Part shown: positions 31,736-45,500 of the stretch, in pieces
How the letters are laid out: every line of letters begins with the position of its first letter
How positions within the stretch are numbered: position 1 is the stretch's first letter
Assembly (NCBI GenBank): GCA_030407315.1
Contig: JALQPE010002554.1
Span: 62,001-126,000 of the forward strand
Reading direction: 5' to 3'
Length of the DNA stretch: 64,000 nt
From: Asparagopsis taxiformis
Taxonomy: Eukaryota > Rhodophyta > Florideophyceae > Bonnemaisoniales > Bonnemaisoniaceae
Program-made: the position numbers and the translations under genes
Notes under the pieces: generated by a model
What the model was told of the DNA's origin: nothing
Seen by the model: only the letters and a program-made list of their open reading frames with translations
Databases searched by the model: none

Positions 31736-32480
31736 CGAGGCCTATAAATCGCACAATAGCGCTATCTTGGTTGCTGTTTATGTTGCAGACTGAAAGGAAA
31801 ATATAATGCAACATATGAAGGACAAGTCCGTAGAGGCTGACATAATTCACAATGATGGAGTTCCTGTATTGCTTCAGACTGAGGTATATCAACGCAGCGA
31901 GCAGCAGCGGAAATGTGAGTACGCCAGGGAAGACAAGCGCCCATCTGAGAAGCCCAATCGAAGAAGCATGGACTACTATGATCAAGAATTGCAATTCATA
32001 GTACGAAGGGCGATTTTTGGTTTGCATTGAAGAAACGGCCTGACACTCCACATCAATTTCACCCTCGCTGCCACTTCCAGATGCTGGCGCCCTGACAACT
32101 TCTGCCACAGATCTCAGGGGCGATTCAAATATTCCAGTGAACAAATATGCTGCTATGGCAGCCCCAAACCCCATAGCATACGTCCAGCCACTGACATCTG
32201 ATGTATGAAGAGGTACGAAACCAAACAGTCGTAGTATGCTTGCAGAGTTGTAATCTTCCTTATAATATTTCACTAGCCACGGAAGCTGGAAAGTGAGAAG
32301 CAACACAAGGTATGTGACGACGAAAACAAGATAGGCGCGTAGCACGCGAAGATAGCGTATGGGGTTGTGCAAACGGCTTGTGAATTGGAAACAGAATACC
32401 TAGCCTGTCATGATGGTTGCGAAGGTAGCAAGGAAGACAAAAGTTCGTAAGCTAGAGTACGCGCCCGGAATCCGTGAGGG
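31713..32480 (-). pseudogene. Multi-pass membrane protein fragment
   Basis: From about 32480 the frame reads SSLRTFVFLATFATIMTG, then TAG, then VFCFQF and a 219-codon frame. It has hydrophobic segments at VVTYLVLLLTFQLPW, GWTYAMGFGAAIAAYLF, FLIIVVHASSIGLL, VLTFPLLLAALIYL and YGLVLHMLHYIF. The alternation of helices around an FPG/LTF segment is loosely like part of a Piezo channel, but I would not name it. The TAG could come from CAG. No start codon is evident, so it is a fragment. Confidence 0.45.
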
Positions 32481-32554
32481 GGAAAGGGATGAGTAGGAAT
32501 GTGTATCGGGATTCAGAGTTGCAAATCGATATTGTTAGAAGTAGGAAAGAACAA

Positions 32555-32590
32555 CGTCTGTGTTTTCGGAAGTGGACGCGGACGTCCAGT
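32555..32590 (+). repeat. Left terminal inverted repeat
   Basis: Begins CGTCTGTGTTTTCGG and continues to GGACGCGGACGTCCA. It pairs with 49418-49453. Confidence 0.75.
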
Positions 32591-32687
32591 CTCTCTAGTA
32601 CGGGTCCTAGTCGGCCCCGAGATTTACTAGAACAAATGAACGTCCGCGTCCAAAAAAAATAAAAATTTTTTGGATGCGGACGTCCAC

Positions 32688-32902
32688 TTTCTCTAGTACA
32701 TATGGCGGAATACTAGGACCCGACATCCACTTTCTCTAGTACATATGGCGGAATACTAGGACCCGACATCCACTTTCTCTAGTACATATGGCGGAATACT
32801 AGGGCCCGACATCCACTTTCTCTAGTACATATGGCGGAATACTAGGGCCCGACATCCACTTTCTCTAGTACGTTTGGCGGAATACTAGGACCCGACATCC
32901 AG
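32688..32902 (-). repeat. 43-bp tandem repeat, 5 units
   Basis: Five units begin at 32688, 32731, 32774, 32817 and 32860. They contain TTTCTCTAGTAC and GGCGGAATACTAGG, and form the inverted counterpart of 1312-1440, which has three. Confidence 0.9.
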
Positions 32903-33029
32903 TATACAATATATCAGCGAAAACCGGGAGGGAAGAAATTACAGCGGATGGTAAATTCAGGGCCCATATCGGACCGTATTTTATTCTCTCATTTAGGAAA
33001 CTGCTCGTATACAATACGTCTCTCTAGAA

Positions 33030-34930
33030 TAGGGAATACATATCTGGTCAGAATAGGAAATAAATACGCGGTTAGAATAGGAAATACGTATCCAGCCAGA
33101 ATACGGAATATGTATCCAGCCAGAATACGAAATACGTATCCAGCCAGAATACAAAATACCTGTCAGCATATCGTCGATCACCCATCTCCCTCACTATCAC
33201 GTTCTCCCTACCATCCGAACGCCATGCACCACCATCCGCACATACTTCAAGTACCCTCACGACCTAGATTACAAAAAAATCCGCTCCTTCCCAATTCCAT
33301 CCCGCTTTCCTCGACACCACCCCAGCCCATTAAATCATCAAGACATCAAACACGAACATGGTCAGCAAAATCTTACACCACTAGAAACCCACTCTCACTT
33401 CTATCGTATGCCCGAAAATATACACATACCAGAAACGCCTCACAGCTTCATTCCCCATCTTCCTAGATCCCTTCTTCACTCTCCTGGAGTCCTGCCGTTC
33501 CTGTTTCACCACTCCTGCATCACATACAAAACATCAACCTCAACAGTCAGATTCAAATGCAACGCTCACCACGACAGATATCCTAGAAACTCCCTTACTT
33601 ACCTCTCATCCATCCTACACACAATACAAACCATGATCCAAAAACCTTGCAATGAATAATCATAGTCAGCAGTCCATATCTTCGCAAAACACATCCTGGC
33701 GCTCAATGAAACTTACCTTCTGTCATCACCATTCCTGCATCACCTGCACAAAATCGAAATCAACAACAACAGTCGGACTCAAAACCCACATGTCCCTCTC
33801 AGCATACTCTCAAAACTTCCGCACTTTCCTTCGCTCGACACAATACGCACCATGACTTGATAAGCTTCCAATGAATAAATATCGCATCAACTGCAATAGT
33901 CAGATTCGAAACAAACACTTCCCTCGATGCATACCCTCAGAACTCACTTACCCTCGTTTCATTCTACACACAATACAGACCAAAAGTCAAAAATCTCACA
34001 ACCAACAAATGAAGTCAACATTCCGCATCTTCGCACCACCGGACTGCGCGCTAAATGCAACTTACCTTCCGTCATCACCATTCCTGTATCACCTACAAAA
34101 AATCGAAATCAACAACAACAGTCGGACTGAAAACCCATGCTTCCCTCGCTGCATACCCTCAGAACTCACTTACCCTCGTTGTATCCTGCACACAATAGAA
34201 ACCATAAGTCAAAAGTTGTACAAAAAAATGTAGTCAGCATTCCATATCTTCGCGCAACTTAACTAGGCGCTCAATGTAACTTACCTTCCGTCATCACCAT
34301 TCCAGAATCACCTACACAAAATCAGCATCAACCACAGCAGTCAGACTCAAAACCCACATTCCACTCACTGCACCCCTCAAATGCTCGCCTACCTCCCTTC
34401 CACCCTTCAGCAAATATGCACCATGAATCACTAAGCTCCAAATAAATAAATATTGCATAAAAGACGACAGTCAAATTCAAAACAAACACTTCCCTCGCTT
34501 CGTACCCTCCGAGGGTGAATCCTGAGTCAGGACGCACTTAACCTCTTCATCTCGTTACATCATACAAACAATACAACCAATAAGTCACAAATCGTGCAAC
34601 GAAAAAATGTAGTCAGCATTCCATTTCATCGCGAAACCCGTCTTTAACCTCAATGAAACTTACCTTACTTCATCACTATTCCTGCACCACCTATACAACA
34701 TCAAAATGAACCAGAACAGTCAGACTAAAAACCCATGCATCCCTTATTGCACACCCGCGAGACTCACTTACTTACCTGCCTCCCATCGTTCACAACATGC
34801 AAACCATGACTCACGAAGCTTCTATTGAATCTATATCGCATCAACGACAACAGTACGACTCAAAACACACCCTTCCCTCGCTGCATACTCTCCAAACTGC
34901 CATACTCACCGTCGTTCTATCCTCTACACC
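33030..34930 (-). repeat. 24-bp repeats and splice-like tandem array in the left arm
   Basis: First come 24-bp units (to ~33170). Then come degenerate units whose minus strand repeats GTAAG donors and GTGTAG acceptors, as at 1-880. The recurring ACTCACTTACCCTCG and TTACCTTCCGTCATCACC motifs mark unit boundaries. Frames up to 172 codons here follow the repeat and are not called genes. Confidence 0.65.
34504..34531. other. Double-palindrome scar, overlap TC, centres C and G
   Basis: ACCCTC / C / GAGGGT is followed by GAA and TCCTGA / G / TCAGGA. The equivalent repeat unit near 34160 reads ACCCTCAGAACTCAC without the insert. Both flanks carry TC, and the centre bases are C (left) and G (right), the first and last bases of the local elements. 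Confidence 0.8.
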
Positions 34931-35516
34931 AAAGAAAGGAAACACGGCCAAAGAACCTCAGCCAGTGACGGCGGAGAAGTGGAATTCCACAGGTTAACCT
35001 GCGGCGTCGACTGGACAGCTTTCAACGTCAGCTTAAGTCCTGCTGTGCATACTCCATATCATCGCCGGTATTGAGATTAATAATGGCCCAAGCCATGGTC
35101 TCTGAACTCCCGAATGATGAGATCCGGATCGAGAACATCGAAATGGTATAATCATATATATCACAATCCATTTGCTTCCCTTAAATGATCCCTGTAATAT
35201 CTACTGTAAAGCACAAACTTATTCCATGAAGTTCGCAATTAATATAATTTTATTATTTCAAATGAATTAATTGAAAATCCATCTCCCACGGCGGTCATTC
35301 GTCCTTCCAAGCAAACGTTTCCAGCAAAATGTATGACCTAGCAGTAGGTGATGATTGATCGCTCAGGCACATTCCACCATTGGGCTGCCAGAAGTGAGCA
35401 CAAAACTGATACCCACAAAACCACGAGAACATTACAAACGAGGTCTCGAACGCACATTTAGAATACAATATAAATACTATACAACAAACTCTACTCGCTA
35501 TCTCAGACGACGCAGC
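34931..35516. other. No gene recognised
   Basis: AT-rich from 35150; no repeat or motif beyond the end of the satellite. Confidence 0.4.
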
Positions 35517-35720
35517 TCACAAGTGGCGTAGTCCCAATTTTCCGTAACGCCTTTCCTGATGCTTAAAAGTAAGAAACATGTCAAAACGTATATCAGAAAT
35601 GAGTGCGAAAGTTTTCTGCACGGGAGATGATGGGCCACCAAATTGACTTTTTGGAAATTTTAGAATTTCTGGGCTAGCCAGCAATGCAATTAAGCCGGAC
35701 ATCCACCAGACGTCCATTCT
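35517..35720 (-). repeat. Diverged copy of the R-to-G-rich-arm junction
   Basis: Reversed relative of the sequence at 8880-9080, with several substitutions, so it is an older copy. Confidence 0.6.
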
Positions 35721-37247
35721 GGGTTGTTCGTGTGCTGCTCACATCCACGCATTACAGCAACCACGCAGGCGGGCCCACTGCTCATACGAAGTGCACGTAG
35801 TATGTGCAGCACGATGGATGAGTAGTGTTTGTCGTGAGAAAGTGGGGTGGGAGCATGTCGAAACAAGGACCAAAACTTTGCCCTGGCGTATTGAGCCTGA
35901 GCCTGGAATCGATCCTTCGTGAGATGTGGCTTTGCTTACAGTTGATGCTTACAGAAGCCAGCGATGGCCCCGCTCGGGGCGTCGGATGGCTTCTTCTGGG
36001 GCCGTTGTGGCCAGATTAGACACCTTGATTTGAGTTGAATTTTGAGCCATTCTCAAAAACATGCACATGTGAACATGTTTTTGAGATGGGGGTGTGCCGT
36101 ACGGCACTTTCGACCGCCCAAATCGATATAATTTTGCAATTTTTTTTCTGACTGAAATTTTAGAATTTCTGGGCTCGCCAGCAATGCAATTGAGCTGGAC
36201 ATTCACCGGACGTCCATTTCAGGTTGGTCGAGTATTGCACATGGATACAGTTTTGCAGCTATTTCTCAGCCCAACATTTTAGAATTTCAGGGCTGACCAG
36301 CAATGTAACCGAGCCGGACTTCCACTGGACGTCCATTTCAAGCTAGGCGAGTGCTGCACATTTGCTCGCATCGCAGCAACTAAGCAAGTGTTGAGAGCAC
36401 CGAGATGCCATGCAGACAAGAGGGAATCGGCTGCAAACGGCTTCCCTGGTCGGCGGCTGGATGTCTGGATGTGAATGGCTGCAAGCATGGAAATCTTGCT
36501 ACCGCACGGCGCATACACACTGCAGCAGCACATCACTGACGCATGCGAAAGTTGGGTGCTGCAGTGCGTGGTTGTTTGTGTGTTTGTGTGTGTATGACGA
36601 ACCTTGTGGTATCCCTAGGCGTGCACTGGTGCAAAAAGTTTGGACTGCCCCATCGGTCGTACTTTGACGCATTTACATGCATCGGAGAACGACCAAGGAG
36701 GTAGAGCAGCAATCGCTGTTGGCTGAGCGTCCAAACTAGAGGGCTTTGGGCAATGGTTCTATAGCAGTCATTTAAAGGACGCCCACCGTTGATGACTGAG
36801 ATCCACGGTGTGTTTAGTATTCATGGTGTTGTCCTGCATTGGCGGACGTCGAAGACGAGTACTTCCAGTGAGCGTCCAAGGTGAACAGCTCAGCAGAGGA
36901 TTATGATGTGGATGTGAAGGCATGGATGAGGCCAGCAGGAACGTTTCTGCAAGATGGGCGTGAGTGGGTAAGTGAGCGGGGAGGGGCCGCTCGGGGCGCT
37001 TGGTAGCCTCTGGGGCCGTTGTGGCCAAATTAGAATCAAGCCTATGTCCGGCGGACGTCCTGAATTGCTTTATTTTTTGGGCTATTCTCAAAAACATGCA
37101 CATGTGAACATGTTTTTGAGATGGGGGTGTGCCGTACGGCACTTTTGACCGCCCAAATCGATGTATTTTTGCATTTTTTTTCTGACTGAAATTTTAGAAT
37201 TTCTGGGCTCGCCAGCAATGCAATTGCGCTGGTCATTCATCGGACGT
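35658..37247. repeat. Inverted repeat, left arm (1.6 kb)
   Basis: Reverse complement of 40031-41620, with paired coordinates summing to about 77278. It contains reversed R units at 36010-36220, 36270-36350 (partial) and 37050-37247. The inner ends of both arms fall inside an R unit. Confidence 0.85.
36010..36350 (-). repeat. R repeats, reversed
   Basis: One full core, with GTGCCGTACGGCAC and the CTCAAAAACATG stem-loop, plus one partial unit. Confidence 0.8.
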
Positions 37248-40030
37248 CTATATGTGCTCAAGCGATTGCTGTCTGCTTCAAATACTTGAGACATTATTGC
37301 CCCACACGACATAAAGTCCCCCAACATGCGACGCCCATCAAACATAAACAATTTCATCCTCTTACTACATTCTAGTCGCACACATACATCCATCTCCAAA
37401 CAAAAAATGTCATTTAAACACCACCAGTTCCGCTTCATCGTACGCCAATACCGCCCAGTCGCCCAGCAGACAAGCTAGCCGTGCAGAAAATAAGCACCGC
37501 CATCTACGACGGAAACGACTGGATCTCATCATCGCTCTCAGCATTTCCAACAAGCCCAACATGTTTCCCCTACGTCACCCTCCAAAACGATACCATTGTA
37601 TACTTCTGCATTCTCCGTCAATTGCATTCATTCAATCTGCGCAATGAATTCTTCAATCTCGAAGCCGGCCGGGTTTTCTGCCTATCCTGCAATAATGGCA
37701 TTGGAGAAAGTTCTCTAGCAATGGCCACTAAAGCCTTGATGCAACTACACGGTGCTGATTGCTTCTATCGCTTCCTCAAATCTGTCGACATTTACAACAT
37801 ACCATCCATCCGACACATTTCCAAACTAAACTAGACTGTTCATTGACAAACTCGTGTGTAGCCCCATTTAGACCACTCACCACTGGTATCTGCTGAGTCA
37901 CCGCGCACTGCCCTGGTGCTCCCTCCTGAATTCGCTTGGGCTGTCTCAATACATTCCGTACTATGCCTATGAAGCAGTCCCGTTATGGATCAGCGTTCTG
38001 CGTGTTCAGCACATCATCCCCACGTTACCAGAGCTGCAATTTCTCAGCGGTACGGGTATCATCAATCCTTAGCACAGATGTGATACAGCAGCCGATGCAG
38101 GTCAATTTCTAGACTCATAATTTTGCACTCAAGAAGGGAGATCGGTATGGAAATTGTCCAGGCATAACAAACCGCCTGTCCTGCTCTCCTGCAGAGCAAG
38201 CTCCATCGATCCAGTTGATCAGGAACCTGGCGACATGTACTCGGCGTTCGTTCCGGACGCGGAAAGGGCAAATTGTTGTGTGGCGTTTGCAGATTCAGTC
38301 GCAACGGGAAGCGATGAAACTTTCCGCATGGCGTTTGACGGCGGTTTATCTGAGACAGACATCGCGCGATCGGTGTTTCTGTCCAGATGAAGCTGGAGAT
38401 CAATGCCGTATTTGAGCTGATAATTGGAGCAAAGATTTGAAACAAATTTTCTGTGCAAATTTACGACGCGACACGGCAGAGGGTGGATAACTCAACGTTA
38501 GATGTTATTGGTTGAGCCAACATTACAAGACCGTACCGACGACACGCGCAATCATTGATTTTTCGCTCATTGCTTAGAGAGCAAAACTGTCCAATGGTCG
38601 TATCAAGTTAGACCAGCACATATTTCCGCAACATCTTGGTGGAACGAAGTCGGTGCTCACGAAAGCCTGAGAGCTGCCTTGAGTCGAGGCTTTTGTACGC
38701 CGCCTTATCTGTGGTAGTTTCATACTGCGTTGTTTCACCATTGGACTTGTGCCACGCACACTTGGATCTCTCTCCATACGTACGTGTAGATAAGATGTGA
38801 ATTGAGCTACAATAGCATACCAAACTGGAAACCAGTATCTACATGCTTTGTGAGAATATAATGCCTCTTCCTCGAGAAAAGGCCTCCTTCGGAGTACTAG
38901 ATTTCATCCAACCATATCCATCCATCTCCCATCGCTTCAGCATGAAATCATCACCTTCCATCCATCGCAACGTGCGTCTCTATCCAAACACCACTCTCCA
39001 CACATCTCCCCGATCTTTCAGTCCGACCGTACCCGGCGGCGGCCGAGAGTAACGTACTGGCCATTGTTAAAAGCATCTACGACGGCAATGAGCGCATATA
39101 TTAAATCCTTCTCTATGTGAACAGAGACCCTGATTGCCTCTCGTTTGTGGCAGAAATCAAACAAACACAAAGTGGGAGGATTTGTCTTGTTCCGACACCT
39201 GTCAAACCCCGATGCGCAGCACCAGGTAATCTGAATTGAAGGCGGTCGTATGCGGCCTGGAGCTCGGAGCCACGGTGCAAAATATGAAACAATACGTTTT
39301 GTAACCCCCCTACTGCAACTCGTCCATGCGAGAAGCAAAAGCTGCAGATTTTTAGCAAGTATCGATAGCTACAAAAAACCACTGCAACGTTTATTCCAGA
39401 CTTGTATACATTTTCATTAGCAATTACATTACCAAACACGAATAGTATTGCATTAAGATTTTTATGAGAATGACAGGGGTCAGCGGCCGGGTTCCCTCCA
39501 GCTCAGCTTAGCTCAGCTCCGGATGCAGATGTGGTGAAGGGAAGAGAGAACAGTCAGATATTCTACCATAATCTGATTTGATTTGCAATCCGAGAACTTC
39601 TTGACTCCCAAATGGTGTAAACAGTATCCCTGCATATTGGCATCGACCAAAAGAACTGCAGCACTAACTCAATTTTCATTGCAGAGATCAGCACAACGTA
39701 TTCGTCTTGAGTGTCACAAGTTGCTCTTAGATGGCGCTAGCTCGAAGCTAGGAGAGTTGGTAGTTGTGCCGAGTCGGCGTCTTCGGTTTGATCGCTCGTG
39801 TGAATCATTTATGATATGATATGATATCCAAGCAAAATGGCAGGCAAGGAGATACAAAGCCACGCAACAATCAAGCTTACCACATTCCCCAGCCAGAATC
39901 ACCATAGCAATCCTTGCAGTCTGCATCCCACAGATCATCTTACGCAGTGCGTGCTGCCCAGGTCGTTATTCGGCCCTATCCAGAAACACTTTCAGGCCTA
40001 GTGCAACCAGTAGATCTGAAATGGAAATGG
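37248..40030. other. Spacer between the inverted arms; no gene assigned
   Basis: Weak coding-like frames lie at 37481-37834 (117 codons, no ATG start, a Cys pair in FCLSCNNGIG) and 38154-38390 (plus, ending ARSVFLSR). Neither matches a family I know. A GATAT microsatellite-like stretch lies at about 39810-39830. Confidence 0.35.
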
Positions 40031-41620
40031 ACGTCCGGTGAATGACCAGCGCAATTGCATTGCTGGCGAGCCCAGAAATTCTAAAATTTCAGTCAGAAAA
40101 AAAATGCAAAAATACATCGATTTGGGCGGTCAAAAGTGCCGTACGGCACACCCCCATCTCAAAAACATGTTCACATGTGCATGTTTTTGAGAATAGCCCA
40201 AAAAATAAAGCAATTCAGGACGTCCGCCGGACATAGGCTTGATTCTAATTTGGCCACAACGGCCCCAGAGGCTACCAAGCGCCCCGAGCGGCCCCTCCCC
40301 GCTCACTTACCCACTCACGCCCATCTTGCAGAAACGTTCCTGCTGGCCTCATCCATGCCTTCACATCCACATCATAATCCTCTGCTGAGCTGTTCACCTT
40401 GGACGCTCACTGGAAGTACTCGTCTTCGACGTCCGCCAATGCAGGACAACACCATGAATACTAAACACACCGTGGATCTCAGTCATCAACGGTGGGCGTC
40501 CTTTAAATGACTGCTATAGAACCATTGCCCAAAGCCCTCTAGTTTGGACGCTCAGCCAACAGCGATTGCTGCTCTACCTCCTTGGTCGTTCTCCGATGCA
40601 TGTAAATGCGTCAAAGTACGACCGATGGGGCAGTCCAAACTTTTTGCACCAGTGCACGCCTAGGGATACCACAAGGTTCGTCATACACACACAAACACAC
40701 AAACAACCACGCACTGCAGCACCCAACTTTCGCATGCGTCAGTGATGTGCTGCTGCAGTGTGTATGCGCCGTGCGGTAGCAAGATTTCCATGCTTGCAGC
40801 CATTCACATCCAGACATCCAGCCGCCGACCAGGGAAGCCGTTTGCAGCCGATTCCCTCTTGTCTGCATGGCATCTCGGTGCTCTCAACACTTGCTTAGTT
40901 GCTGCGATGCGAGCAAATGTGCAGCACTCGCCTAGCTTGAAATGGACGTCCAGTGGAAGTCCGGCTCGGTTACATTGCTGGTCAGCCCTGAAATTCTAAA
41001 ATGTTGGGCTGAGAAATAGCTGCAAAACTGTATCCATGTGCAATACTCGACCAACCTGAAATGGACGTCCGGTGAATGTCCAGCTCAATTGCATTGCTGG
41101 CGAGCCCAGAAATTCTAAAATTTCAGTCAGAAAAAAATTGCAAAATTATATCGATTTGGGCGGTCGAAAGTGCCGTACGGCACACCCCCATCTCAAAAAC
41201 ATGTTCACATGTGCATGTTTTTGAGAATGGCTCAAAATTCAACTCAAATCAAGGTGTCTAATCTGGCCACAACGGCCCCAGAAGAAGCCATCCGACGCCC
41301 CGAGCGGGGCCATCGCTGGCTTCTGTAAGCATCAACTGTAAGCAAAGCCACATCTCACGAAGGATCGATTCCAGGCTCAGGCTCAATACGCCAGGGCAAA
41401 GTTTTGGTCCTTGTTTCGACATGCTCCCACCCCACTTTCTCACGACAAACACTACTCATCCATCGTGCTGCACATACTACGTGCACTTCGTATGAGCAGT
41501 GGGCCCGCCTGCGTGGTTGCTGTAATGCGTGGATGTGAGCAGCACACGAACAACCCAGAATGGACGTCTGGTGGATGTCCGGCTTAATTACATTGCTGGC
41601 TAGCCCAGAAATTCTAAAAT
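40031..41620. repeat. Inverted repeat, right arm (1.6 kb)
   Basis: Mirror of 35658-37247. It contains R units at 40031-40240 and 41060-41270 and a partial one near 40940. Confidence 0.85.
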
Positions 41621-42300
41621 TTCGGGCAGAAAAAATTGTGAAAAATCAACGATTTGGGCGGGTCGATTGTGCCGTACGGCAGACCCCCATCTGAAAAACA
41701 TGTTCACATGTGCATGTTTTTGAGAATAGCCCAAATTTTAATTCAAATCAGGGTGTCTAATTTGGCCACAACGGCCCCAGGAACCGGAGCCGCCGCCCCG
41801 AGCGGGGTCATCACTGGCTTCTGTAAGCACTAACTGTAAGGCTAAATGGCGCCGAAAGATGGGTCGATTCCAGGCTTCAAGCCTAAGTTATGCTAGGTAC
41901 GCATCTTCTTCCGTGTTTCATAATGGTCCCGCCTTACTCCCTCAACACAAACACTACTCACCCATCACGTTACTCATATTCCGTGCACTTTGTATTAGTA
42001 GTGAGCCCGCTGGCTTAGTTTCTGCAATGCGTCGATGTAGGCAGCACACGACTAACCTGAATTGGACGTCCGGCGGATGTCCAGCTCAGATGCATTGCTG
42101 GCCAGCCCAGAAATTCTAAACTTTCGGGCACAAAAAATCTTGCAAAAATCAACGATTTGGGCGGGTCGATTGTGCCGTACGGCACACCCCCATCTCAAAA
42201 ACATGTTCACATGTGCATGTTTTTGAGAATAGCCCAAATTTTAACTCAAATCAGGGTGTTCCCCGGATAAAGGGGTGCTCGCAGCCGCCCAAAACCCGCC
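41560..42300 (+). repeat. R repeats upstream of dioxygenase copy 2
   Basis: Two units (41560-41760, in which the palindrome is altered to GTGCCGTACGGCAGA, and 42055-42300 with the CGGATAAAGGGGTGCTCGCAG tail). The second corresponds to 3130-3385. Confidence 0.85.
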
Positions 42301-42597
42301 TAGCTTGACAGCTGTAATTTTAACACATTACACATCAAGGACACTGCCTGCTTCACGCCACCTCGTCAGGTTTCGAGAGCCTGACTCGGGCCCGTTCCGA
42401 ACGGACACTCACATCTCGATTGCCTCTCTTGCATTCCAGCGGTCACGATAGGTGTGTACCTAACAAAATTTCGGTTGTATTGTGTTATTATTTCCAGCGA
42501 TTGGCGTTCACGACCATTCTTTAACGTGAAACATACCATCCACATCACTCGAATACGTCAACGTCAACCATCTCTTTTCCTTTCCAGCTCAACAACC

Positions 42598-45500
42598 ATG
42601 GCGGATACGCATTTCAGCAGTTTGTTTTCAACGGTTTGCGGCGATCAAGTGAGCGCGTCAGCGGAGTCGCGCGGACTCAAGCGCGGCGTCGATGTCAATT
42701 TGTTTGCGGACGTGGACGGTGCGGCTGTGCATATTGGGACGGCTTCGGTGAGCACTGCTGGTGGCGATGTTGGCCTTCCGCGCACGCTGCACAACCACAA
42801 GCTGCCGGAAACCGACGAGGCGGACTATATCGTCGTGCGCAACATTGCGACTAAGGACAAGTTCAAGGACCTCCCGTTCCCGTACATGTTTGATGGCGCC
42901 GAGGGACCGCCGGAGACGATGGGTGGAGCATACGCCGCGGCGTTTTACCCTTGGGATACTCGGATGATGCGCCCCGCTGCGGAGGATGGCCCTAGCGACA
43001 TTCGTACCCCTGCTGCAGCGTCAAACTTCAACGCAGCGACGAACCAGGCCAGCTCGGGACGGATGCCCAGTACCGGTCCGGCAGGCGAAATCACTGGTTC
43101 GGGGGGTACGAAGCATCCAGCACGCTCCACTCCGGTTTCGGGAGGCACGAAGCGCCCTGCTCGCTCTGCAAGACCCTCCAGTGGAGGCACGAAGCACCCT
43201 GCTCGCTCCAACGTCACCGAAGCTACTACGCAGGACGTAACCGAAGTGGACGACGAACCGGAGGTGGCGGAAAGCATTCGTGAGCAGCAGGGGACGCAAA
43301 TTACGGTGCCCAAGTTTGTGACGTCGGATTACGTCGGAGAAGGAGCGACTGTGCTGGTGAGGCAGCTAGTGGAACCGGCCGTGACCCTTCGGGATGTGAA
43401 AGAAGACCACGTGGAGGACCTGCGCAACAATATGTTGGCTGTGGGGTATGTGAGCTCTTCGCGTATCACTGTGACGGTGCTGAGGTCGCAGAACACGCAT
43501 CTGCCCGCCGACACGCGTCTGTTCCAGAATGGCAAATTCCATGCCAATGCGAACGTGACCGTGATCGACGGACTGCATCGTCTCAATGCTATGCATAGCA
43601 TTGCCGATGACTTCACGCGCCTCACCCGTATGCACAGAACCAAGCTGCCACAGGACGCAAACCGCTTGCGCTGGGTTACTCAGCCTCTGGATGTGTACTA
43701 CCTTCGCCGCAAGGACAACAGTGATCTTCAGCCTCATGAGATCATCCACAAGAGTGCAGAGTCGAACCATACGACTGGGACGCAACTGACGGAGCGCTCC
43801 CTGGTTCGAATCTTGTCGTCCATCCAGCAGTTCATCCGTACGATTGCTGTTGCAAATAACGTGGAAAACGCTGGCGACTTGCGTGAGTCTGATGTCATCC
43901 GAACATTGTTCGAGGCGCAGTTCATGGGGATGATGAATTCAACGAACACGGCCCGGCGGTGGACGCGTTTGGCTATAGCAACGCTGAAGCATCCTGTTCT
44001 CGACGAAGTGTTGCGTGAGCTGAACAATTCTGAGCGCCGCAACGAGATTGGGATAACGCACCTGGACCACAAGATAGTGCGCGAGTTGCTGGAAGAAAAC
44101 TTTGTCTTCGTCTTGCGTGGTCTTTCGGAGTACTTGAACCCTGCTCATGGTGGACGTCCGGATGGACGCTTTGACGTGAACGACTTCTATACATACGTCC
44201 GTCGCGTGACTGCAATAGCAAATTCTCTGTACGCTGCGTATGGGCGCCCAAAGAGTATTATGCGCAAGTCATTTCTGAGCACAGAGATGGCAATTGGGTC
44301 GGTTAAGCAGCCGAAGGAGTTGCAATGGCATCTCACCAATGCCATTGCAATGTATAGAGGGGACGACCGGAGCAGTGAGGTTCGAATGCGACGGAGAACC
44401 ACGCGTTTACAGGATTTGGAAACGAACTTGAAAGAGTTTTTCAATCCGACATTGAAGAAGAAGACTAAGGCTCGACGCAAACGCCGCCCTTCTGCTGCCA
44501 ATGTGAGACTCACTCACAAGAAGCAGCGGAATGTCGAACATGAGCCTGCTTCGCATGGCATCCGCCGCCGTTCACAGCGACTTCGCTCGACGGGGAGCAC
44601 ACGCCTCGAGGAAGAAGAGCCGGTTGTGGTACAACAATCCGCCGGGGAAGAAGAACAGGCCGTTGTTGATAAACCCACCGATCAACAACAAGCCACTGCT
44701 TCCGGTGATGAGGTTGACGAAGACTCCGCCCGTTCCCCCGATTCTGCCGTTGAGATTGTCCCCCAAGATAACCAACGTGCTGGTGCGACTCCCTCCAACC
44801 AAGAATCTGTCCATAACGTTTCGGACGAGGAAGAAAACAACAGTGCAGACGAGGGCCAAGTCGAAAGCAAGGGGGTCCGCGAAGTGACAATTACACTCAC
44901 TGTTCCGGAAGGAGTCGAAGTCGATGAAGACGGTTACATCGTTCGTGACTCTCCTTCTGAACACGACCTCCTGTTCGACGACCGGATGCCATCTCTTCCC
45001 GACGATTTCGAAGTCAAAGACCGAGCTGAAGGGCATCATCTGGCGCAGCGTCCCGCGGACGTCATCGCATCGGTGAGGGTTGGCTGTCTGCCCCCGATTG
45101 AGCTCAGGTTGTTATTGGAGAGTGTGGAAATCGATGAGGAGGGCAGAGAGGTGAGGTATTTGAAACAAGTGGCGATGGACCCTGTGTTTGAGGGGCTGCA
45201 TATTCCGGAACAACATCGGGCTCGTCATCTTGTTTTCGAGATCGACACCATCTATCCGATGTTTTTCGCAGCGTGGAAGATGGCTGCCAAGGCGATGTGT
45301 GAGCCTACATCGACGTTTCTACCCTCGAGGCTGGACTTCGCCCAGGTTGCGCGAATGTCTACAAGCTGGAAGGATTCGTATGAGGCCGGCACTGGTATGG
45401 CGTACTTCCACAATTGCCGAACGGAAATCAACGAGCGAGGGTATACGGTGATGCACAATTTCGCGGATGTAAGCTACCTCGATGCGTCGGACAAGTTCCC

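Noticed and set aside
33030..34930. Frames up to 172 codons in the tandem array
   Set aside because: Their repeats in protein follow the DNA repeats, and phase is not kept between units.
39805..39835. GATAT-type short tandem repeat
   Set aside because: Too short and simple to carry information beyond a microsatellite.
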